From the NCBI GenBank assembly GCA_963753615.1, contig CAVWCW010000009.1:1-57126 (forward strand): a stretch of 57,126 bases of DNA. The letters are read 5' to 3'. Below the pieces are notes generated by a model that saw nothing but the letters and a program-made list of their open reading frames with translations, made no database searches and was not told where the DNA came from. This DNA is from CAVWCW01 sp963753615 (GTDB taxonomy: Bacteria > Pseudomonadota > Gammaproteobacteria > Chromatiales > Chromatiaceae). Positions within the stretch are counted from its first letter, which is position 1; every line of letters starts with the position of its first letter. The translations under genes were made by a program, and so were the position numbers. This document shows positions 1 through 8,594 of the stretch, piece after piece.

Positions 1-5
1 GAGCA

Positions 6-1407
6 TTACGCGTTTGTCCCCCGATTTTGGGCAAATTGATGTTTGCGTAAGATGTATTTCCTGAACACCTGATCGAACGTGCCGTTATACATTGCGCATC
101 GCAAGCGCAGCATGTTATTTCCATTTTCGGTGACCCACCAGGCGCCGGAGCGTTTCAACCGGGCATGGCTGATGTACTTGTTCGCCGATTCGATACCGCC
201 ACTGCCGATGGGAAAGCCTTGTTCCTTGCAATCATCATAGCCAAGGCGATCACGGTTGCTGTCCAGATAGGTGATCAGTTTTGCGATCTCCTCGGCGGCG
301 GTGCCGCAACGGGGCGACATCCGGCGTAACCCACCGATCACTCGGGAAGCCTTGTCCGCGGACAAGCGCGCTAGGGAGGCTTCCACCCACTGTTGGGCTT
401 CCAGGGTTTCGCCGTATTGGGCCTTGGCCAGCGTATGGAGATGCTCGGCACAGTGGTAGTAGTCCAGCACCGGGCGGCCTTGAGGAAAGCACTGGATCAT
501 GGCGTTCCACAGCCAGGACGCCCCATCGCCCAAGAGTGCGATACGGACCTGCTCGGCGGGCAGGCGTTGGGCCACCTGTTTTAAATCCTCGCTAAAGCGT
601 TGCGCATCCTGGATCTGATGCCAGCTGGCTAGTTGGACGATGCGCTCGTCGTCTCCCACCAGATAGAGGCGGAAGCCCTTGACTTCCCGCCATCGGCCCG
701 GCCCCCGCCTTGGCCCTACGTCCGGCTTTGGGGCGAGTCGGAGCATGGGCTCCATCGGCGGCTACGACCAGGATGGGACGATCCTCCGGGGCGGTTTTCA
801 CCGTCTCGATACGCCGGGTCATCTCCTGTCTGTCCGGGATCACCGTGTCCAGATCCGCAATGTCCGCCACGCCGTTGAGGGTATCATGGTTGTGGTGGCT
901 GCTTACCGGCGTGCCGGTCAACTCGCTGACCAACTCGGCGGCACGGGCATACGGCATTTCGGTGGCCAGCTTGAGCACTTTTTCCTGCACGTCGTATTGA
1001 TGGACCTCCTGGGCCAGGGCCAGCGCTTCATCCAATGGATGGTAACCGATCGTACAATCACGGCAGTGAAAATAGGGACGCTCTACACGGATCTTACCTT
1101 GCAGGGTGGAGACCGTTTTGCGGTCTATCCGTTTGGCTTTGAGCCGCTTTCCGCAACCCGGGCAATCGGCATACCGCTGCTGGCGGTGATGGCGATAGAG
1201 CTCCTGGGTCAGCGCCTGGAGGCAGCCGCCAAGAAAGGCGCCGCGGGTACCCGTCATATGGGCGCTCAGTTCCATCAGGGTGGGCGGCCTTTCCCTCTCG
1301 AACAGCGGCGCCAGGGTATCGATCCATTGGTCCAAAGCATCGTGTGCCATGCGGCGCACCTCCTCCAGCGGGTCGGATTCCGGCAGGGTAAGGCAGGCAC
1401 AACCCAT
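6..1407 (-). CDS. ISKra4-family transposase, split by a +1 frameshift
   Basis: This is a DDE transposase. The N-terminal half (592-1407) has a zinc-ribbon-like CPGCGKRLKAKR segment and a second Cys pair (CRDCTIGYHPLD), followed by a VVAADGAH segment typical of the catalytic core. The C-terminal half (6-755) continues with LLGDGASWLWN, DYYHCAEHLH and an ESANKYISHARLKRSG segment, the usual ISKra4 C-terminal signature. The two halves lie in different frames and meet at about 700-725, where one surplus base would explain the break. Joined, they give about 466 residues, normal for the family. The start lies 3 bases after the stop of the upstream DruA-like gene, so the two are probably translationally coupled. 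Some IS families use programmed frameshifting, but the many similar +1 breaks in this window make a consensus error likelier. Confidence 0.85.
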
Positions 1408-1410
1408 GGG

Positions 1411-2313
1411 TTAACCGCCTTGGCAAAGCCGTTGCCGCGCATCGCGCCGCAGGGGATAGAGCCAGAGCGTTTTCGGCTGTGCCCCATGGCGCCGGTGATG
1501 GCGGTCCTGGCGGCCGCGGCCGGTGGTCGTGCCGACCTCGATCCAGTTGGCCGCCCGGTAGCAGGCGCCTGCGAACCGGGCCGGATCGACCAGGGTCTCC
1601 AGCAACCAAGGGGTGAGTCCGTAGCGGGCCTCCCAATCGCGCACCAGACGCCGCGCGGCCTGTGAGAGCACATGACTGGCCAGATAACGGATGCGCACCC
1701 AGGGCAGGATCAGAAACCGACTGTTGCTGACGATCCGTTGCAGGTGCGTCTTTCGCCCGCTCTCGTTCCAACCGATCCACTGGTCGCGGGCCCGCATGCG
1801 CCAGGCCCCACTGGAATATTGCAGGCAACCGACGACCGTTCGCAACGAGTCGTCCATACGGATGAGGTAGCGCAGGTGCGCACCGAAGGGGACCCGGTGG
1901 CCCAGGTAATGATAACGTTCCACCAACTCCCGCCACAGGCTCCGCTCCTCGACTGTGGTAACCAACGTGAGCGAAAGGCCGGGGTAGTCACCCAACGTTC
2001 CTTCCAGCGGTTCGCCCCAGGCTCCACTCGCGGTTCGATCCACGCGGGTTTTCGATCCCCGTGGCCGCCCAGTTCGGCGTTGTGGCAGTTCAAGGAGCGA
2101 TCGCGCTTCGAGCCCCTCCAGAAACTGCCGGCACTCGACCGTCTTAAGACTCCCGTTGCTCCGGTTCCAGTCGAGTAGCTCGCACAGCGTATTGGCCAGC
2201 TCTGTTCGGCTCAGGCCGGGATAACGTTCGATGACCTGCTTGATGAGCGATAGATCTGCTTCGCCAACGGCCTCACCGCAAAAGCTGAGCGGCGGATAGG
2301 GGATTGCGCGCAT
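1411..2313 (-). CDS. DruA-like DUF4338 protein carried inside the IS
   Basis: This 300-residue protein belongs to the DUF4338/DruA family. Diagnostic segments are YHYLGHRVPFGAHLRYLI, ARDQWIGW, HLQRIVSNSRFLILPWVR, LASHVLSQAARRL, DWEARYG, LLETLVDPARFAGACYRAAN and GRGRQDRHH. The family is named after DruA of the Druantia anti-phage system, but members also occur next to transposases. Here the gene lies inside the terminal inverted repeats and immediately upstream of the transposase, so it is an IS-borne gene and not part of a Druantia operon; no DruB-E-like gene is nearby. The biochemical role is unknown. An accessory transposition function or a passenger role are both possible. The ATG at 2313 is the only good start for the full domain. 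Confidence 0.85.
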   Translation of the reverse strand: MRAIPYPPLSFCGEAVGEADLSLIKQVIERYPGLSRTELANTLCELLDWNRSNGSLKTVECRQFLEGLEARSLLELPQRRTGRPRGSKTRVDRTASGAWGEPLEGTLGDYPGLSLTLVTTVEERSLWRELVERYHYLGHRVPFGAHLRYLIRMDDSLRTVVGCLQYSSGAWRMRARDQWIGWNESGRKTHLQRIVSNSRFLILPWVRIRYLASHVLSQAARRLVRDWEARYGLTPWLLETLVDPARFAGACYRAANWIEVGTTTGRGRQDRHHRRHGAQPKTLWLYPLRRDARQRLCQGG

Positions 2314-2618
2314 GGTGTGTTCCTCGATTTCCCATGCGTACGCTACCGAGATCTTGAGGAAATGTCCAGCGCTTAGGTCAAAAAACGTACCCGATTCTGG
2401 GAGTCAAATGCGTAATGCTCCCCCACAGACCCACCGCGGGATCCACAGGGAATACCGGCTCATCCTCTCGAACACTTCCTGGCAGCGCCATCCTTGCGTC
2501 GATTGCGCCAAACGTGGCTATAGACGGCCGTCGCACGACCGCCTGCGTTGTTTCGATTCGGGGCAACCTGCCAGACTGAATGGGTTTATCCGCGACCGGT
2601 TTCCCATTGCGAGGCTGG

Positions 2619-2852
2619 CCCGGATATTTCACCGGGTATCGCGCCCCTGGCGCCGGGCCTGTGCGGGTGGGCGCCGCTTTGGAGCGGGATCGATAGCCGT
2701 ATTGAGTGAAGAACAAGCCCAGGCGTGCCCGAACCGGCCAGGGGTGCGATAGCCAAGCGGCGTTATACCGGGTGTTTCACCGGAGACGCCTCCGCAGTCC
2801 TATTCGAGGTCTCGGATTTCCAGTCGCTTCTGCGCAGCCGCCTGGCGGCCTG
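2619..2852. repeat. Dispersed intergenic repeat, copy 1
   Basis: A stretch of about 235 bp starting at the hairpin-like CCCGGATATTTCACCGGG recurs at 35313-35555 in the same orientation. Shared blocks include CACCGGGTATCGC, ATCGATAGCCGTA, CAAGCCCAGGCG, CCAGGGGTGCGATAGCCA, TACCGGGTGTTTC and TTTCCAGTCGCTT. It has no convincing coding potential. The rest of 2421-3013 shows nothing recognisable apart from the ribosome binding site of the next gene. Confidence 0.8.
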
Positions 2853-3013
2853 GTGAAATTTCCGGGCTGGGAGTTCCGAGCAAGAGATCGCCGGAACCCG
2901 AAGCTGATATCGGAACCCCCTCTGCTTAAACGCGGTAGACAAACGGTACAAAGCAACTAAGCTGTTTGGGAACCCGGCCGGATGGCCATTCCGTGATTCG
3001 CAAAGGAAAGCCC

Positions 3014-4459
3014 ATGTCTCGCATCCTCAGTCGCTCCGCCGTTCTTCTGGTCCTGTTGAACCCTTGGTCGATCGCTCTCGGTGCAGATTCCACGCATCAG
3101 GCATCCGACAGTTACGGCTATGTGCCCTTTCCCGATGGCTATGGCTACATGGAGAATCTACCTGCCCTGCAGAAGGCAACCGACGCAGGTGAGCGCAAGA
3201 CCATTAGAGAACACGGCTGGAGCCTTTGGGCCGGCATCATGCAGCCGGTAACGGATCTCGGATGGCCGGTGTGGTTTACCTGGCCAAATACCTACGGGGC
3301 GTTCCAACCCGATGCCGGCGCCTCGGCCGCAGCGCCAAAAGCGCAGGCGCCGGCGCCCTCGAAGTCGATCACGGCCAGCAACAAAGCCAATGCTCCGGAC
3401 GTGGACACGCCCGCGCCCATATACCCGCTCCCGCAACGAGTGATCGACGCCTATCCCAAGGGCGTCTGCAAGGATCACAAGGGAGAGCCCACGGTCTGCG
3501 ATGGCAAGACCTTCGTGAACAACGGCGATATCCTGATCGCCACCGAATCGCTGAGCATGGAGGCCATGCAGGATATCCGCAATCGCCGCCTGTACCTGCA
3601 AGCGATACTCGACAAGGAACACGCCGCCGGCACCCACATGCTCGAGGTCGTCGACCGCTTCATTGTTACCAAGCACATGTACTGGCCGGTAAGCGCCAGC
3701 GGCGTCTCACCGCTACCGGTCTGGAAGGAGGACTACGGGCCCGAGTTTAGCGGCTACGCCGGCTACGAGACCTGGGATACGGTGGTCGCCGTTGACCCGA
3801 CCGGCAAGGCAGCCGGCGAGATGCGCCCGGTGAGCTTTCTGTTCGGCGTGAACAACCACGACGGCAGCTCGATGCCGACCAAAGAGGTTAAAGCGCCGGT
3901 CTACGCCATCGAGGACTTCTACTACCACAAGGTCACCGCCGAGGACTGGCAGGGATTCTCGGATGCGGATAAGGCCAATCTCAATGCCGCCAGCAACTGG
4001 TCGTACAACCGCGACTTCGGCGCCGGCGATTATCTGGTTACCGTCGCCATGCACGTCAATACCAAAGAGTTGCCAAGCTGGACGCTGCAGAGCCTCTGGT
4101 GGTCCGACACCCCGAACAAAGGCCAGTACGCAACCCATCGCCCCGATCTGCCGCAGGCGCAAGGGCCCTGGCAGCACTACCTGATGACCGACTCCTATGC
4201 GGTCCCGCCCAATAGCGACGGCAAGCTCGATATCGCCGTAAACCCGTACATAGAGGGCGTAATCCACCCCATCGCAACCAGTTGCCGCAACTGCCACGTG
4301 CGGGCCGGATGGCCGACCGGCGGCGAAGCCGGCAAAGCCAGCTACCAGAACCCCGACTGCCCCGGGCTCCTTACCTACCTGACGCCCGACTCGGAATGCC
4401 TGGAATCCATAACCCTGACGGACTTCCTGTGGATCATTCCCGACCGCGCGATTGATTGA
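3014..4459 (+). CDS. Secreted protein with a single C-terminal c-type heme motif, function unknown
   Basis: The 481-residue product begins with a signal peptide (SAVLLVLLNPWSIALGADS). One CRNCH heme-binding motif lies near residues 424-428, so the protein is probably a periplasmic monoheme cytochrome-like protein. Before it come a Ala/Pro-rich linker (about residues 90-130) and a long domain with no motif I recognise, rich in Trp and Tyr (WDTVVAVDP, FLFGVNNHDGSSMP, EDFYYHKVTAEDW, LQSLWWSD). The ATG at 3014 is preferred over an in-frame upstream ATG at 2966 because it is preceded by AAAGGAAAG and directly starts the signal peptide. The gene stands alone, between the IS region and a convergent permease gene. 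It could be an electron-transfer partner of an unidentified oxidoreductase. I cannot assign a family. Confidence 0.8.
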   Translation: MSRILSRSAVLLVLLNPWSIALGADSTHQASDSYGYVPFPDGYGYMENLPALQKATDAGERKTIREHGWSLWAGIMQPVTDLGWPVWFTWPNTYGAFQPDAGASAAAPKAQAPAPSKSITASNKANAPDVDTPAPIYPLPQRVIDAYPKGVCKDHKGEPTVCDGKTFVNNGDILIATESLSMEAMQDIRNRRLYLQAILDKEHAAGTHMLEVVDRFIVTKHMYWPVSASGVSPLPVWKEDYGPEFSGYAGYETWDTVVAVDPTGKAAGEMRPVSFLFGVNNHDGSSMPTKEVKAPVYAIEDFYYHKVTAEDWQGFSDADKANLNAASNWSYNRDFGAGDYLVTVAMHVNTKELPSWTLQSLWWSDTPNKGQYATHRPDLPQAQGPWQHYLMTDSYAVPPNSDGKLDIAVNPYIEGVIHPIATSCRNCHVRAGWPTGGEAGKASYQNPDCPGLLTYLTPDSECLESITLTDFLWIIPDRAID

Positions 4460-4644
4460 GCCCAGCGCCCAAAGACCCCAGCCGGATCGAATCCGTAACC
4501 CGAAGGTCCGGCTCGCCCTCGCTCGGCAGGGCCCACTGCAGATTGCTCCGGACATTGACACCGGCTTGTCCGGTCCGGGTTATTTACCGATGACGTGCCG
4601 CAGCGTGGAACGGATTGAGGAGAAACTCATCGTGGGCCCTTACC

Positions 4645-6432
4645 TTAGAACCCCCACACGGCCGGCACCAAAAATACAGTAACGATGCCGACCAGAAGCG
4701 TAAGCGGCAATCCTACCCGCAGGAAATCCGAGAATCGGTAGCCGCCGACATTGAACACCATCAGATTCGTCTGGTAACCGATCGGGGTGGCAAAGCTCGC
4801 GGAGGCGGCAATCATCAGGGCGATGACGAAAGGCGCCGGGTCTACCCCCATTGCGGAGGCGGCCTGAAGGGCAATCGGCAGCACCAGCACGGCGGCAACA
4901 TTGTTGGTCGCCAACGAGGTAAGCAAGGCGGTGGCAAGGAACACGCCGCCCAGTGTGAGCCAGGGGTCAGCTCCGGCAAGCTCGATGAGCCCGCCGGCAA
5001 CGAGCGACGCGGCGCCGGTCTTCTCCAGCGCGGCCCCGATTCCGAACGATGTGGCGATAACCACCAGCACCTGCCAGTCGGGTGCCCGGCGGGCAGTGCG
5101 CCCATGGGTGCAGCCGGTGAGGATCATGAGACCCGCAGCCGACAATGCCGCCTCCAGCATGCTCAGCCATCCCGCCGTCACCGTAAGCACCATCAGCGCC
5201 ACAATGCCAATCGCGACGGGCGCCCTGCCGTGATCAATGGGATGGGTGTCTCCGAGTTGGCTCACCAGCAGAAAGTCGCGCGAGTTGCGGTGTTGTTCCG
5301 CGAACGAGGGCCGGCATTCGAGCAGCAGGGTGTCGCCGGCACGGAGTTTGATAGTGCCGATCTTGCGTTGGACCCGCTCGCCGTTGCGGTTCAGCGCGAT
5401 AATCACGGCATTGTAGCGGGTGCGGAAGCGGCCCTCCCTTACACTCTTGCCAATCAGCGGGCACTTGTCGGAGATCACCGCTTCGACGAAGCAGCGGTCC
5501 TGGCGCGGCCCGCTGAGCTTGAATACTTGCTCGGTGGCGGGCAGCAGGCCGCGGGTCCGTTGCAGATCCAGCACCGAGTCGAGGATTCCGGCAAACACCA
5601 GCCGGTCGCCGGCCTGCAGTACCTCATAGGACGAGACCGCAGGTATGAATTGACCATCGCGGTCGATTTCGACCAGAAACAGCCCGGGCAGCTGGCGCAG
5701 CCCTGCCTCCTCCACGCTCTTCCCCGCCAAGGGGCTGTTCGTCGGCACCAGCATCTCCGCGGTGTAATGACGCACGTCCTCGTAACTGGCAGCGGCCGAA
5801 ACCCGGCGCGGCAGCAACCACTGGCCCACGGTCAGCAGATAGACGAACACGGTTGCGACAACAGGAACACCGATCCAGGCCGGCTCGAACAGGCCAAAAC
5901 CGACGCCGCCAGTGCGGCTGGTATAGAGCCCGTTGACCACAAGGTTGGTGCTGGTCCCGATCAGCGTGCAGGCGCCGCCCGCGATGCTGGCATAACTCAA
6001 AGGGATCATCAGCCGCGACAACTCGAGCCGGTGCCGCTTCGCCCAATCTTCCACCGCCGGGATGAAGATGGCCACCACCGGCGTGTTGTTGAGGAAAGCG
6101 CTCAAGGCTGCCACCGGCGCCATGAGGCGCAGGCGCGCGTTGGCAGGCGAGCTGGGACGCCCGAGCAAGGTTTGGGCGATCCAGCCGACCGCTCCGGTTT
6201 CTGTGAGCCCGCTGACGACCACGTAGAGAACGGCGACCGTAAGCATGCCTTCGTTGGAAAAGCCAGCCAATCCCTCGCTCGGGGTTATCACCCCGAACAG
6301 CAGCAGCAGGGTGAGCCCGGCGGAAGTGACCATGTCCGGTGCCGCGCGGCTGAACGCGAACATGCCGAAGCACAGGACGACCACGCCGAGGCTGAACCAA
6401 CCCTGCCATTCGAGCCCGTTCAGCGGGTCCAT
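4645..6432 (-). CDS. SLC13/DASS-type permease with two RCK-C (TrkA-C) domains
   Basis: This inner-membrane transporter has 595 residues. About five hydrophobic helices come first, including SAFLNNTPVVAIFIP and a GTSTNLVVNG segment; both are conserved in the SLC13/citrate transporter superfamily. Two RCK-C ligand-binding domains follow (about residues 205-380, each containing an LAGKSVEEAGLR- or LIGKSVREGRFR-like start and a GDRLVFAG or GDTLLLEC end). A second helix block ends the protein (LLTSLATNNVAAVLVLPIA, ATPIGYQTNLMVFNVGGYRFSDF). Such proteins move anions such as sulfate or dicarboxylates with Na+ or H+; the substrate cannot be told from sequence. It is convergent with the monoheme protein gene and lies downstream of a binding-protein gene. 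Confidence 0.9.
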   Translation of the reverse strand: MDPLNGLEWQGWFSLGVVVLCFGMFAFSRAAPDMVTSAGLTLLLLFGVITPSEGLAGFSNEGMLTVAVLYVVVSGLTETGAVGWIAQTLLGRPSSPANARLRLMAPVAALSAFLNNTPVVAIFIPAVEDWAKRHRLELSRLMIPLSYASIAGGACTLIGTSTNLVVNGLYTSRTGGVGFGLFEPAWIGVPVVATVFVYLLTVGQWLLPRRVSAAASYEDVRHYTAEMLVPTNSPLAGKSVEEAGLRQLPGLFLVEIDRDGQFIPAVSSYEVLQAGDRLVFAGILDSVLDLQRTRGLLPATEQVFKLSGPRQDRCFVEAVISDKCPLIGKSVREGRFRTRYNAVIIALNRNGERVQRKIGTIKLRAGDTLLLECRPSFAEQHRNSRDFLLVSQLGDTHPIDHGRAPVAIGIVALMVLTVTAGWLSMLEAALSAAGLMILTGCTHGRTARRAPDWQVLVVIATSFGIGAALEKTGAASLVAGGLIELAGADPWLTLGGVFLATALLTSLATNNVAAVLVLPIALQAASAMGVDPAPFVIALMIAASASFATPIGYQTNLMVFNVGGYRFSDFLRVGLPLTLLVGIVTVFLVPAVWGF

Positions 6433-6551
6433 CGCATCACCTCAATCGATGTCCCGCAGGGGGGGGCAAGCCCCCGGATCGAGTACCGGAAACGCTTGCC
6501 TACCGCAGGCAATGCGTATCGAAGCGCTCTGGTCGGCCCGTTCATTCCGCC

Positions 6552-8081
6552 TTACCCACCGCCTGCTGCCGCGGTGACAGCCAGGGGTTGGCGGCGTACC
6601 CGCAGCAAACCGTCGTAGTTGCCATCGGCGGCCAATTCGTAATCCTCGATGCCGGTGCGGCGCACCAGCACGTGGTCCTCGTACCAGAGGGGAACGTAGG
6701 GGAGCTGTTCCAGCAGCCGGGCCTGGAGTTCTCTGTAAACCGGGGCTTGCGCCTGCAGAGAGCCGAGGCCGGCGGCCCGTCCGATCAGGCGGTCGGCCTC
6801 CGGGTCCCGGTAGCGGCCGCGGTTGGCCCCTTTCGGGGGCAAGGACTGGCTGTGAAAGACATAGCGGAAGATATCCGGGGTCTCAATGCCGACCCAGGCC
6901 AGGCTGTACATCTGGAAGCTGCCGGCCTTGATGTCGCCGTAGAAGGTGCCCCAGTCGTAGCTGCGCAGGTCGACCCGGATGCCCACGTCGCCGAGTTGGC
7001 CCTGGATAATGGTGGCGAGCCGAATCCGAAAGGGGTCGGCCGAGGTTTTGTAGACCAGTCGCAGGGGATTATCCGGACCGAAGCCGGCAGCGGCCAACTG
7101 GCGGCGGGCGGCTTCGGGATCGAAGCGGAAACCGGCGAGGTTCGGATGGCCCGCCCAATGGCTCGGGGGCAGCAAGGCCTGGGCCGGAGCGGCACCACCG
7201 GCCAGCACATAGCGGATGATGGCCTCTCGGTCGATGGCCTGGGCGATGGCGCGGCGGATCTCCAGCCGGCCGGTGACCGGGTCCTGCAGGTTGAAACCGA
7301 GGTAGGAGAAGTTGGATCCGCGCCGGCGCTCCACCCGCACCTCCGGCTGCCGTTCCAGGTAGGCCAGCAGCTCCGGCGGGAGGTCGTTTTGCATCAGGTC
7401 GATCTCACCGCGCAGCAACTTGAGGCTGCGCACCGTAGGGTCGCTCACGCGCACCAGCTCCAGGCGCTGGCCATCGCGGCGGCGCTCCAGCAGCAGGCGC
7501 CCCTCCTGCGGCCACTCGAGCAGTCTGCAGCCCCCGCTGCCCACCGGCTGCGACGCAAAGGGGTGACCGGCGGCCTGCAACTCGGCGGGCAGGATGCCGA
7601 TCACCAGGAAGGCCGGGAACAAGGGGTCAGAACGACTGAGGTGGAACTCCAATCGATCCGAGTCCAGCACCTCGATGCGCTCGATCATTTCCAGCGTTGT
7701 GCGATGCGGCGAGGCATTGGCCGGATCGAGGATGAAGCGATAGGTGGCGGCCACATCGTGCGCATCGAGTCGGGTGCCATCGCTGAACTCCCTCCCCTCG
7801 CCCCCCAGGGTGAAGCGGTATCTGTTGGGGCCGAGCTGCTCCCAGTCGGCCAGGGACGGAAGCGGCAGACTGCGCGAGTCGAAGTCCACCAGCCGCCGGT
7901 ACAGCAGCCGGTTGACCCTTGCCGAGGCGGCATCGGTGGCAAACCGCGGATCGAGGCTGACCGGTGCACTGGCCAAGCCCATGCGCAAGGCATCGCCGGG
8001 CGGATCGCCGCAGGCGCCGAGAAAGAGCGGCAGCGTAAGCAGCAGCCGGCGAAGGGCGGTGCGGGTTTTCGACCTACTCAT
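6552..8081 (-). CDS. ABC-transporter substrate-binding lipoprotein, SBP family 5 (peptide/nickel type)
   Basis: This 509-residue lipoprotein has a type II signal peptide ending in LFLGAC. Family 5 hallmarks are ALRMGLASAPVSLDPRFATD, LLYRRLVDFD, FTLGGEGREFSDGTRLDAHDVAATY, YLGFNLQDPVTGRLEIRRAI, AIDREAIIRYVL and a LVYKTSADPFRIRLATIIQGQL region. These proteins bind oligopeptides, nickel or other small solutes in the periplasm and hand them to an ABC permease. No permease or ATPase genes are adjacent, so this is an orphan receptor. The start at 8081 (MSRSKTRTALRR) is chosen because it directly begins the lipoprotein signal; the frame opens earlier but without a signal-like sequence. Confidence 0.9.
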   Translation of the reverse strand: MSRSKTRTALRRLLLTLPLFLGACGDPPGDALRMGLASAPVSLDPRFATDAASARVNRLLYRRLVDFDSRSLPLPSLADWEQLGPNRYRFTLGGEGREFSDGTRLDAHDVAATYRFILDPANASPHRTTLEMIERIEVLDSDRLEFHLSRSDPLFPAFLVIGILPAELQAAGHPFASQPVGSGGCRLLEWPQEGRLLLERRRDGQRLELVRVSDPTVRSLKLLRGEIDLMQNDLPPELLAYLERQPEVRVERRRGSNFSYLGFNLQDPVTGRLEIRRAIAQAIDREAIIRYVLAGGAAPAQALLPPSHWAGHPNLAGFRFDPEAARRQLAAAGFGPDNPLRLVYKTSADPFRIRLATIIQGQLGDVGIRVDLRSYDWGTFYGDIKAGSFQMYSLAWVGIETPDIFRYVFHSQSLPPKGANRGRYRDPEADRLIGRAAGLGSLQAQAPVYRELQARLLEQLPYVPLWYEDHVLVRRTGIEDYELAADGNYDGLLRVRRQPLAVTAAAGGG

Positions 8082-8116
8082 TGTGCAGGCGCGAATATCG
8101 ACGCCAGGGCACCCTG

Positions 8117-8584
8117 CTACCACTGGCTATAGGGCTTGGCAACCAAATTGTGATTGTAGTAGCGGGGGTCCTCCGAGACCTCGTCGCCCGCCCAGTCCGG
8201 CAGCGCAAATGGCTGATCCGGCGCATCCAGCTCGATCTCGGCCACCACCAGACCCTGGTTATCGCCATAGAAGACATCCAGCTCCCACAGCAACTCGCCT
8301 TCACGCACTTTGTAGCGGGTCTTGTCGATGAGCGGGCCCTGGGTCAGCTCGGCCAGCATGAACTCGGCATCAGTCCGGGGCAAGGGGTATTCGAACTCCG
8401 CCCGCTGCACGCCGACCACCGCTTGCTTGATATTGAGAAAGGCCTGGCTGCGGCCCATACGGACCCGGATCGAGGCCTTTCCCTGGTTGGCAAGATAGCC
8501 CTGTTTGAGGCGTTCCTTGGAGACCACGCGTTCGCGCCAGCGGTCGTTGACCACCAGGAACTTGCGTTCGATCTCAGTGCCCAT
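8117..8584 (-). CDS. CYTH-domain protein (triphosphate tunnel metalloenzyme family)
   Basis: The 155-residue protein starts MGTEIERKFLV, containing the ExExK signature (EIERK) of CYTH proteins. Further conserved charged strands follow (ASIRVRMG, FLNIKQA, EFEYPL, KTRYKV, WELDVFYG, LVVAEIELD). The fold is an eight-stranded tunnel that binds triphosphate and divalent metal. Bacterial members are often inorganic triphosphatases, and the short single-domain form here fits the NeuTTM/YgiF-N type. The start at 8584 sits 10 bases after the stop of the EF-G-like gene, so the two are probably co-transcribed. Confidence 0.9.
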   Translation of the reverse strand: MGTEIERKFLVVNDRWRERVVSKERLKQGYLANQGKASIRVRMGRSQAFLNIKQAVVGVQRAEFEYPLPRTDAEFMLAELTQGPLIDKTRYKVREGELLWELDVFYGDNQGLVVAEIELDAPDQPFALPDWAGDEVSEDPRYYNHNLVAKPYSQW

Positions 8585-8594
8585 GTCGGGCGGC

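Larger units (their letters stand above)
1..2420 (-). mobile_element. Complete ISKra4-type insertion sequence with DruA-like passenger gene
   Basis: The first bases of the window (GAGCATTACGCGTTTG) recur as an inverted copy ending at 2420 (CAAATGCGTAATGCTC). The match extends imperfectly to about 31 bp, with roughly 22 identical positions. These inverted repeats enclose exactly two minus-strand genes, a DruA-like gene and an ISKra4-like transposase, so the element runs 1-2420. The window starting precisely at an IS end suggests that a contig broke at a multicopy repeat. A target duplication cannot be checked because the left flank is missing. Confidence 0.85.

Noticed and set aside
592..1407. 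Programmed ribosomal frameshift in the ISKra4 transposase
   Set aside because: No clear slippery site with a stimulatory structure was recognised, and the same +1 breaks occur in many housekeeping genes of the window.
1411..2313. Druantia anti-phage system
   Set aside because: Only the DruA-like protein is present, within an IS; no other Druantia genes are nearby.
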